Of a stretch of 8,696 nt of DNA, positions 1 through 5,199 are shown piece by piece (the first letter of the stretch is position 1; every line of letters begins with the position of its first letter). The stretch is from JARDZI01 sp041639705. GTDB taxonomy: Bacteria; Bacillota; Clostridia; Clostridiales; Caloramatoraceae. The stretch spans positions 1 to 8,696 of the forward strand of contig JBEQBT010000139.1 of NCBI GenBank assembly GCA_041639705.1, in the 5' to 3' direction. Below the pieces are notes generated by a model. It saw only the letters and a list, made by a program, of their open reading frames with translations, searched no databases and was not told where the DNA came from. The translations under genes were made by a program, and so were the position numbers.

Positions 1-129
1 CACCCCTTTAGGGGTAGCCTGAAAAAATATGCGGTTGGCGGATTTTTCAGCGTGTCTTGAGACACAGCCAGTACCACGCCCTTATAGGGCTAGTGCAAAC
101 CACCCGTTTTACGGGTGGTCATGATTCAA
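1..129 (+). mobile_element. Right end of an IS200/IS605-family element (partial)
   Basis: This stretch is a run of short, near-perfect hairpins with little spacer. The stems are 2-6/11-15 (ACCCC/GGGGT), 19-26/43-50 (CTGAAAAA/TTTTTCAG), 52-56/61-65 (GTGTC/GACAC), 78-82/86-90 (GCCCT/AGGGC) and 99-107/111-119 (ACCACCCGT/ACGGGTGGT, loop TTT). TCAA follows at 126-129, so the last stem ends 10 nt before the end of TCAA. In IS200/IS605 elements the Y1 transposase TnpA recognises a subterminal hairpin and cuts a short tetranucleotide at a fixed distance; TCAA is the right cleavage site of IS608. The layout therefore suggests a right end finishing near 129. The transposase or tnpB gene would lie upstream, outside the window. 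There are no terminal inverted repeats or target duplication to test, as expected for this family. An unrelated structured RNA cannot be excluded. Confidence 0.6.
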
Positions 130-149
130 TATCTTGTAGAATTATATAT
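1..149 (+). ncRNA. Possible 3' part of a TnpB omega RNA with guide
   Basis: In IS200/IS605 elements carrying tnpB, the right end encodes a structured omega RNA. Its scaffold stops at the element boundary, and the next roughly 15-20 nt of flanking DNA act as the guide. The chain of five hairpins at 2-119 fits such a scaffold. If the boundary is after 129, the guide would begin TATCTTGTAGAATT at 130. The 5' end and any tnpB lie before the window, so completeness and activity cannot be judged. This is an inference from architecture; no covariance model was run. Confidence 0.38.
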
Positions 150-267
150 ATTTACTTAAGCTGCAACTACCTCTTTTTGACTATTAAGTGGTATAATAAA
201 AGCTGTATAATATATCTTGATATAAAGATTATTTTAAGAAAATCCGTATAATTCACAAATCCTGGGA

Positions 268-405
268 ATGGCCAAAAATATTATTGTTAAAAGAGATAAT
301 TACAGTCATACTAAAAAATCGATATACCTTACAGTACATTATGATACCACAGCTAATATTATTGGAGTTATAGACAATGGTACAGGTGTAAGTATTGCAA
401 CTTAA
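268..405 (+). CDS. Small hypothetical protein, 45 aa
   Basis: This open frame runs from ATG at 268 to TAA at 403-405. The protein begins MAKNIIVKRDNYSHTKK, ends in GVIDNGTGVSIAT, and looks like a short beta-rich soluble chain with a basic start. I do not recognise the family. It has no signal peptide, membrane segment or Cys/His metal motif. In favour of coding are a plausible amino-acid composition and A/T-biased third positions like the real genes nearby. Against it, the only upstream purine run (TGGGA, 263-267) touches the start codon, so ribosome binding would be poor. The frame is also open upstream back to a TAA at 235-237, which leaves room for a decayed longer gene whose 5' part was lost when the IS element inserted. 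It could be a real small gene, a remnant or a chance frame. Confidence 0.35.
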   Translation: MAKNIIVKRDNYSHTKKSIYLTVHYDTTANIIGVIDNGTGVSIAT

Positions 406-465
406 TATAACCCATATTTAGCGAGCTTCAGTATGAAAATTTGCAATAAAGATAATCTATAAAAC

Positions 466-471
466 TGGAGG
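466..471 (+). promoter_or_regulatory. Ribosome binding site fixing the acetyltransferase start
   Basis: TGGAGG ends 9 nt before the ATG at 481, which is ideal spacing. A TTG at 472 in the same frame directly abuts the site, so it cannot be the start; it would wrongly add three residues. Confidence 0.85.
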
Positions 472-480
472 TTGAAATCC

Positions 481-1008
481 ATGTCTGAGTTATTGTTGAT
501 TGAGCCGTCAAAAGAATTAGAAACAGCCGCTATGCAATATAGAAATGATTACATTGAACATGGCGAAACCCATATAAATGGAAGTTGTGGATTTATCCAC
601 TATTCAAATTATGATGAATGGCTACAGAAAGTGGCTTTAGCCCATAATAAGAATACCTCCTACATAAAAGTGCCAGCTACAACATATTTTACAGTGCGAA
701 AAGCAGATAATAAAATTGTGGGTTCTATTCAATTACGTCATGAACTCAACGATGATTTAAGAAAGCATGGTGGTCATATCGGGTATGGTATTTGTCCATC
801 AGAGCGGAAAAAAGGATATGGAACAAAGCAATTATCTTTAGTTTTGGAAAAAGCTAAGGAATTGCACATTCCAAGTGTTATGATTTCATGCGATAAAACT
901 AACATTGGGTCTGCCAAAGTTGCAATTAATAATGATGGGAAACTGGAATGGGAAGGTTATGATGAAGAAGATGGATATATTCAGATATATTGGATTGCAT
1001 TAATATAA
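481..1008 (+). CDS. GNAT-family N-acetyltransferase
   Basis: This is a 175-residue predicted cytoplasmic acetyltransferase that would move an acetyl group from acetyl-CoA to an unidentified amine substrate. The core GNAT motif A is clear at about residues 98-119. The strand GHIGYGICPSERKKGYGT carries the R-K-K-G-Y-G pyrophosphate-binding loop (R/Q-x-x-G-x-G/A) and is followed by a helix. Before it, TYFTVRKADNKIVGSIQLRH forms the expected antiparallel strands. Motif B is the later segment VMISCDKTNIGSAKVAINN, whose Asn/Ser and helix normally contact CoA. The shape resembles the COG3981-type predicted acetyltransferases, which are full single-domain proteins of about this size, so the gene looks intact. 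It stands alone between the IS end and a long palindrome, in what looks like an accessory stretch, and has no operon partner. No antibiotic-resistance subfamily can be assigned. ATG 481 is chosen over TTG 472 because of the ribosome binding site. Confidence 0.9.
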   Translation: MSELLLIEPSKELETAAMQYRNDYIEHGETHINGSCGFIHYSNYDEWLQKVALAHNKNTSYIKVPATTYFTVRKADNKIVGSIQLRHELNDDLRKHGGHIGYGICPSERKKGYGTKQLSLVLEKAKELHIPSVMISCDKTNIGSAKVAINNDGKLEWEGYDEEDGYIQIYWIALI

Positions 1009-1016
1009 AAAAATTG

Positions 1017-1079
1017 GTGCCAGCCTCATCAGATATCAGATATTGCTTAGCAATATCTGATATCTGATGAGGCTGGCAC
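1017..1079. repeat. Perfect 30-bp inverted repeat, 3-nt loop; possible terminator
   Basis: Positions 1017-1046 are exactly complementary to 1050-1079, with TTA as the loop and no mismatch. The outer part is GC-rich (GTGCCAGCC/GGCTGGCAC); the inner part contains CAGATAT twice in tandem. It starts 8 nt after the acetyltransferase stop, the right place for a terminator. On the + strand the stem is followed by ATTATAAATTTT, which is not a proper U-tract. On the - strand the stem is followed by CAA and seven T (1013-1007), which is a better terminator, yet no - strand gene is seen. It could be a bidirectional terminator or a small palindromic mobile repeat. Confidence 0.9.
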
Positions 1080-1483
1080 ATTATAAATTTTCAAACTATG
1101 TGCTGAAAGTTGTCGTGCAATGCACCTTGATTAATAGAATTGCCGAAGCATAATAAAATTTGGCGATTTAAAATAAAGTATGATAAAATAAATTATGGTT
1201 TGGTTAAGCCTGTGTAGTAATGCAGGAGCAATTTTGAAAACCCTCACAGTTTTTTATGATCTCCATAAATTACTATTTTTTCCTTCATAATTTATACAAA
1301 TATATTAAGTATAATATATATTTGACGGTAAGTACAGATCATACACATTACATTCTTGTTATTGTCATCTAAAATAATGGGAATATTTCAGTACAGAATT
1401 TACATTAAATATCAACCTGATGGGAAAAACTTTTGAGAAATGAAATAAAAAAATATATAGCAAAATTATTAGCTTAGGGGATT
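1080..1483 (+). other. Gene-poor AT-rich region before the PBP gene
   Basis: No convincing gene lies here. The longest + frame with an ATG (1195-1290, 31 aa) has no ribosome binding site. The segment contains short self-complementary pieces: GTGC AAT GCAC at 1116-1126, GCCGAA/TTTGGC at 1142-1147/1159-1164 (one G-U pair), CCTG/CAGG at 1209-1212/1223-1226, and CTGTG/CACAG at 1210-1214/1245-1249 followed by six T (1250-1255). The last could be a weak terminator or attenuator-like fold. I matched none of this to a known riboswitch class. AT-rich boxes are frequent, including a TATAAT at 1310-1315 without a spaced -35 partner. Confidence 0.5.
1127..1154 (+). promoter_or_regulatory. Candidate sigma-A promoter for the PBP gene
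   Basis: TTGATT (1127-1132) and CATAAT (1149-1154) are separated by 16 bp, each one or two bases from the vegetative consensus. It lies just after the palindrome and would give a leader of roughly 340 nt to the PBP start. Several other AT-rich boxes nearby could serve instead, so this is a weak call. Confidence 0.3.
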
Positions 1484-1499
1484 GGAGGCAAAAAAATAA

Positions 1500-4079
1500 A
1501 TGGGTTTGGTAAAAAAGAAATTAGACAGAATGACTGTGTTCATTATCATTATCATTTTAATATTCACTATGCTTATATTAAGGCTCGCATACTTGCAAAT
1601 ATTAAATGGCAATTATTATAGAGGGGTAGCTGAATCTATTGCTGAACGGTCTCTAACGCAAATAGGAGCACGAGGGGATATTTTGGATAGAAATGGTAAA
1701 AAACTTGCCACAAACAGAATGAGTTATAATATTACTTATAGTTTTTCGGGTAAAGAAACTGGGGATATAAATTCTTCCTTAACAAATTTTTTAAACATTA
1801 TGTATAAAAATGGAGAGCAGGAAAAGCTTAATATAAATACTTTTCCATTAGCTTATGATTCATCTAAAAATATATTTAGCTATAAACCATCAGCAAGCAA
1901 TAAATTTTATTTAGTAAAGCAAGCTGAAAATTTTAAAAAACAAAATAATATAGAAACAGCTTTTGATAAAAGTTTTGATTATAAATTACTTAATGAATTT
2001 GAGAGCAAACTTGATAATATTGATGATAGTACAGCTCGGGATGAAGCAATTAAAAGTTTTGAAGAAAAGTATCTTAATACATTTAATGAAAACACAGATG
2101 CTAAGGAAGCTTTTTATAAAATTGCTGAAAAATACAAGCTAATTTCCTTTGATTCATCAGGTAATGTAATAGAGAATTATAAGCTGTTGCTAAATTCTAC
2201 GGATAAACTTTGGAGGGCTGGTGCTTTAAGGTATGTTTTGAAGGATTCAGCGTACAAGCAGTACGAAAAAAGAGATATTGCAAAGGATGTTAAAAAGGAA
2301 ACTGCCTGGGAAATTCAGATGAAAAGCAGTGAACTTGGGGAAATCGCAGAGGAGGTTGTGCCAATAAGGTATTATCCCAATGGGGAAGTTGGTTCAGCAT
2401 TCCTTGGTTATCTAGGAAAGATAAGCAATGCAGATAAGTACAAGGGGCTTGGCTATGATGTAAACAAAGAACTCATAGGTGTAAGCGGACTTGAATATGT
2501 TTTGGAGAATAGCGGAAATAATAAATATGGAATACAACTAAGGGGAGAGCCAAGCATAGATTATTTAAAGGTTGATAAATACGGAAGACCAATTAGTCAG
2601 GCAGCAAAATTGGAAGCTATCCCAGGCGATACGGTAAAGACTACAATAAATCAAGATGTCCAAGCAGCTGCTGAAAAGGCATTGGATGAAACAATGGCTA
2701 AAATTAGGAATGGGGGATTCGGACAAAAGTATAGTGCTACAAGAGGAGCAGTTGTAGTGATGGATATTAATACAGGAGAAATATTGGCTCTAGCAAGCAG
2801 GCCTGGATATAATCCTAATTATTTCGCTGAAACTGGACTACCACAGGACCCTGCAATAATTAAAAACTATCTGCTAGATAATCCTAAAATTCTTATTGAT
2901 GACAAATATGATTCAATCGCAAGGCCGTTATTTAATTATGCTGCTCAGGGAGCAGTAATGCCTGGTTCAACCTTTAAGCCTTTTACTGCAATTGCTGGGC
3001 TGGAAGAAGGAGTAATTAATAAAAATACAACTATATTTGACGATGGTCTATGGAATAACCTTCCTGGTATTAATATAAAAGAATGGACGTACAATACCAC
3101 TGGTCGTGGATTTGGCAATGTAAATGTTGAAGAGGCATTGAAGCTTTCCTCCAACTACTTCTTTAATGAGGTTGGGTATAGACTTGGATTTGAAAAATTT
3201 TCTGAATGGGCAAAAAAATTTGGACTTGTAAGAGGCGAAAATGGTGAAAAGCCAAGCACTGGAATAGAAATACCTGAAAATCCTGGAAGTGTGGGAACAC
3301 CTGAAGAATCTAAAAGAAGAGCAGCCTCCAGTGCCATTAAGGAAATAGCTGAAAAACTTAAGGATTATAGATATGGTGGATTTACTTTAGATTATGGAAC
3401 TGTTTATTACAGTGAAATCTATGAGATGCTGGCAAATGGTAATTATGATGAAAAAAAGTTAGAAGAGCTTGGAATACAGAATGAGAAGGCTAAAAAGTTT
3501 ATTAAAAGCAAAATAAATTATATAAAAAAATTCGCAGTAAATAAAGTTGATGTTTTAAATATGGCTATGGGTCAGGGATATGTTTCTTTAACACCGATTC
3601 AAATGGCTCAATATCTTTCAACTATATTAAACGGTGGAACGAGATATAAGGCTCATTTAGTTAAGGAAGTTTTAAATCCTGATGGAACTGTAAAGGAGGA
3701 AATCCAGCCGGAAATTCTAAATAAAATAAATCTTAAACCTGAAAATGTTACAATTATTAAGGAAGGAATGGGGAAGGTTACAGATGAAACCGGTGGAACA
3801 GCAAGTTCGCTTTTTAGAAATTATCCCATAAGAACAGGTGGAAAAACCGGTACTGCAGAACCGGGATCAGGGGAGATTACAAATTATAGGGATAATTATG
3901 GATGGTTTGTTAGCTTTGCTCCCTTTGATAAACCTGAAATCGCGGTTGCAGCTGTTATATATGATGGTGGACATGGCGTTTATTCTGGAAATGTGGTCAA
4001 GGCAGTCTATGATGCATATTTTAAGGATCAACCACAGATGAAGGCTTACCTTGATAAAATGGCACAGAGCAAGAAATAG
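1500..4079 (+). CDS. Class B penicillin-binding protein (PBP2/MrdA-like transpeptidase)
   Basis: This 859-residue membrane-anchored DD-transpeptidase would cross-link peptidoglycan outside the cell. A short basic cytoplasmic start (KKKLDR) is followed by one transmembrane helix at about 11-27. The class B N-terminal (pedestal) motif is GARGDILDRNG at 56-66. The region up to about 370 is long and Lys/Glu-rich, with conserved-looking GVSGLEYVLE and RGEP segments. The transpeptidase domain carries all three active-site motifs: S490-T-F-K493 with the acyl-enzyme serine, S550-S-N552, and K782-T-G-T785. MGQGYVSLTP lies at about 690-699. Between GIEIPE (588-593) and GQG (691) there is a charged segment longer than in typical PBP2 proteins. 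There is no glycosyltransferase domain or PASTA repeat. The chain ends soon after the transpeptidase fold. GGAGG at 1484-1488 lies 11 nt before ATG. It is a single-gene unit with its own terminator. The elongation PBP2 role is favoured over the sporulation (SpoVD) or division (FtsI) type, but this is not certain. Confidence 0.93.
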   Translation: MGLVKKKLDRMTVFIIIIILIFTMLILRLAYLQILNGNYYRGVAESIAERSLTQIGARGDILDRNGKKLATNRMSYNITYSFSGKETGDINSSLTNFLNIMYKNGEQEKLNINTFPLAYDSSKNIFSYKPSASNKFYLVKQAENFKKQNNIETAFDKSFDYKLLNEFESKLDNIDDSTARDEAIKSFEEKYLNTFNENTDAKEAFYKIAEKYKLISFDSSGNVIENYKLLLNSTDKLWRAGALRYVLKDSAYKQYEKRDIAKDVKKETAWEIQMKSSELGEIAEEVVPIRYYPNGEVGSAFLGYLGKISNADKYKGLGYDVNKELIGVSGLEYVLENSGNNKYGIQLRGEPSIDYLKVDKYGRPISQAAKLEAIPGDTVKTTINQDVQAAAEKALDETMAKIRNGGFGQKYSATRGAVVVMDINTGEILALASRPGYNPNYFAETGLPQDPAIIKNYLLDNPKILIDDKYDSIARPLFNYAAQGAVMPGSTFKPFTAIAGLEEGVINKNTTIFDDGLWNNLPGINIKEWTYNTTGRGFGNVNVEEALKLSSNYFFNEVGYRLGFEKFSEWAKKFGLVRGENGEKPSTGIEIPENPGSVGTPEESKRRAASSAIKEIAEKLKDYRYGGFTLDYGTVYYSEIYEMLANGNYDEKKLEELGIQNEKAKKFIKSKINYIKKFAVNKVDVLNMAMGQGYVSLTPIQMAQYLSTILNGGTRYKAHLVKEVLNPDGTVKEEIQPEILNKINLKPENVTIIKEGMGKVTDETGGTASSLFRNYPIRTGGKTGTAEPGSGEITNYRDNYGWFVSFAPFDKPEIAVAAVIYDGGHGVYSGNVVKAVYDAYFKDQPQMKAYLDKMAQSKK

Positions 4080-4112
4080 AAAAAATAATGGGAAATGTAA
4101 ATTTTATAATCC

Positions 4113-4154
4113 AAAAAATAAGTTGAAAGAGTTCGTCTTTCAACTTATTTTTTT
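4113..4154 (+). terminator. Intrinsic terminator of the PBP gene
   Basis: An 18-bp perfect stem pairs 4113-4130 with 4136-4153 around a GTTCG loop. The core is TAAGTTGAAAGA/TCTTTCAACTTA, and the descending arm ends in seven T (4148-4154). It begins 33 nt after the PBP stop codon. The matching A-run on the ascending side means it could also stop transcription arriving from the other strand. It separates PBP transcription from the suf operon. Confidence 0.92.
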
Positions 4155-4278
4155 AAAATAAACTTAAAATTAATGCACATGTTAAAAATAAAAGTTAGGA
4201 CTATTCTTTTTTCAGTAGAAATTATTTTATTAATTACAAAAAAAGCAATCTCAAAAGCTAAAAAAAATATTTTAACTC

Positions 4279-4307
4279 TTGACTAAATCAGAGTAAAATA
4301 GTAGGAT
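4279..4307 (+). promoter_or_regulatory. Main candidate promoter of the suf operon (P1)
   Basis: TTGACT (4279-4284) matches the -35 consensus in five of six bases, and TAGGAT (4302-4307) matches the -10 in four of six, with an ideal 17-bp spacer. Transcription would start near 4314, leaving a leader of about 128 nt. The first 27-bp repeat covers the spacer and the -10 box, so a protein bound there would block RNA polymerase. Confidence 0.65.
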
Positions 4308-4310
4308 ATA
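4284..4310 (+). repeat. Suf control repeat, copy 1 (candidate operator)
   Basis: This 27-bp sequence begins TAAATCAGAGTAAAA and ends GATATA. It matches copy 2 at 25 of 27 positions; the differences are T/C at 4299 and G/A at 4304. It overlies the promoter spacer and -10 box. Length and placement suit an operator of the Rrf2 family, to which the Fe-S sensor IscR belongs, but the regulator's identity is inferred. Confidence 0.6.
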
Positions 4311-4355
4311 CTTGTAATTAATTCCTAGTAAAATACTCATATATAATAATTTGAT

Positions 4356-4386
4356 TTGAATAAAAGAACAAAAGGTAAATTATAAT
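4356..4386 (+). promoter_or_regulatory. Weak second promoter candidate for suf (P2)
   Basis: TTGAAT (4356-4361) and a perfect TATAAT (4381-4386) are separated by 19 bp, slightly too long. A start near 4393 would fall at the left edge of repeat copy 2, so a factor bound there could also control this promoter. Confidence 0.28.
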
Positions 4387-4391
4387 AGCAT

Positions 4392-4418
4392 TAAATCAGA
4401 GTAAAACAGTAAGATATA
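4392..4418 (+). repeat. Suf control repeat, copy 2 (candidate operator)
   Basis: This is the second copy of the 27-bp repeat, 108 bp downstream of copy 1 in the same orientation. It ends 9 nt before the sufC ribosome binding site. It keeps a -10-like TAAGAT (4410-4415), but AGCATT at the -35 position is poor. It is therefore more likely an operator or part of the leader RNA than a strong promoter. Confidence 0.55.
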
Positions 4419-4441
4419 TAAACAAAAGGAGAGGGTTATTC

Positions 4442-5179
4442 ATGGAAAATAAGTTATTAACAATAACTAATTTAAAGACAAAAGTTGAAAATAAAGAAAT
4501 TCTTAAGGGATTAAATTTAGAGATGGGAAAAGGTGAGGTTCATGTAATAATGGGACCTAACGGAGCAGGAAAATCCACCTTGGCAAATGCACTCATGGGT
4601 AATCCTAAATATAAAATTACTGAGGGGAAAATAATTTTTGAAGGAGAAGTCATAAATGATCTTAAAACAGATGAAAGAGCTAAAAAGGGAATTTTCCTCT
4701 CCTTCCAATATCCAGAAGAAATACCAGGAGTAACTGTGGAAAATTTTCTAAGAACAGCAAAGATGGCTATTACAGGTAAACCATTAAAGTTAATGGCATT
4801 TCTAAAAACTATAAAAGAAAAGATGAAACTCTTAGAAATAGATGAAGAATATTCTAAGAGATATCTAAACGTAGGTTTTTCAGGGGGAGAAAAGAAGAAA
4901 AATGAAATACTCCAAATGGCAATACTAGAACCGAAGCTTGCCATACTTGATGAAACTGATTCAGGTCTGGATGTAGATGCTATAAGAATAGTATCTCAGG
5001 GAGTTAATGCTTTAAAAAACAGTGAAAACTCCATACTTATAATAACTCATCATGTTAAAATATTGGATTATCTAAAGCCTGATTTTGTTCATATTTTAGT
5101 AGATGGAAGGATTGTTAAAACCGGAGACTTCTCTTTAGCAAAGGAAATTGAAGCAATGGGCTATGAAACTTATAAATAA
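4442..5179 (+). CDS. sufC: Fe-S cluster assembly ATPase SufC
   Basis: This 245-residue cytoplasmic ABC-type ATPase of the SUF system binds SufB and SufD and drives conformational change of the scaffold during Fe-S cluster assembly. The Walker A motif is GPNGAGKST at 38-46, the Q-loop lies in LSFQYPEEIPG, the signature is FSGGE (146-150) followed by KKK, and Walker B is LAILDE (166-171) with TDSGLD as D-loop. The switch histidine is H203 in ITHH. FSGGEKKKNEILQ and DETDSGLDVDA are typical of SufC rather than of transporter ATPases. No transporter membrane partner is nearby, and the length is normal for the family. The ribosome binding site GGAGAGG (4428-4434) gives a good distance to ATG. It is the first gene of the operon, 20 nt ahead of sufB. 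Confidence 0.96.
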   Translation: MENKLLTITNLKTKVENKEILKGLNLEMGKGEVHVIMGPNGAGKSTLANALMGNPKYKITEGKIIFEGEVINDLKTDERAKKGIFLSFQYPEEIPGVTVENFLRTAKMAITGKPLKLMAFLKTIKEKMKLLEIDEEYSKRYLNVGFSGGEKKKNEILQMAILEPKLAILDETDSGLDVDAIRIVSQGVNALKNSENSILIITHHVKILDYLKPDFVHILVDGRIVKTGDFSLAKEIEAMGYETYK

Positions 5180-5199
5180 CATGGGAGGAAGTAATTTCA

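Larger units (their letters stand above)
4155..4441 (+). other. Control region of the suf operon
   Basis: This 287-bp AT-rich gap holds no gene. From 4155 to about 4274 I see only AT-rich sequence. From 4275 onward lie the suf promoter, two near-identical 27-bp repeats and the sufC ribosome binding site (GGAGAGG, 4428-4434). A fragment resembling the repeat core (AGTAAAATA, 4327-4335, then ATATA at 4339-4343) lies between the two full copies. Confidence 0.6.

Noticed and set aside
1..119. CRISPR array
   Set aside because: The hairpins differ from each other in sequence and spacing; there are no repeated direct units with spacers.
177..211. TTGACT with TATAAT boxes downstream as a promoter
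   Set aside because: Spacers are 9 bp (to 192-197) or 23 bp (to 206-211); neither is workable.
57..251. 64-codon + strand frame over the IS end
   Set aside because: It starts inside the hairpin array, crosses the inferred element boundary, has no ribosome binding site and gives a low-complexity Ile/Tyr/Leu-rich product.
472..480. TTG start three codons upstream for the acetyltransferase
   Set aside because: It directly touches the TGGAGG ribosome binding site; ATG 481 has correct 9-nt spacing.
1195..1290. 31-codon + strand frame that could be a leader peptide
   Set aside because: There is no ribosome binding site, and the composition looks random.
1316..1347. Possible sporulation sigma-E promoter (CATACACA with ATATT upstream) before the PBP gene
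   Set aside because: The -10-like box is close to consensus, but the spacer to ATATT is about 17 bp, too long for sigma-E, and the -35 match is partial.
3838..4041. 67-codon + strand frame inside the PBP gene
   Set aside because: It is a shifted frame over the K782-T-G region of a clearly coding gene.
4540..4944. 134-codon - strand frame opposite sufC
   Set aside because: It is antisense to the conserved SufC motifs; the Phe/Ser-rich product is typical of a shadow frame.
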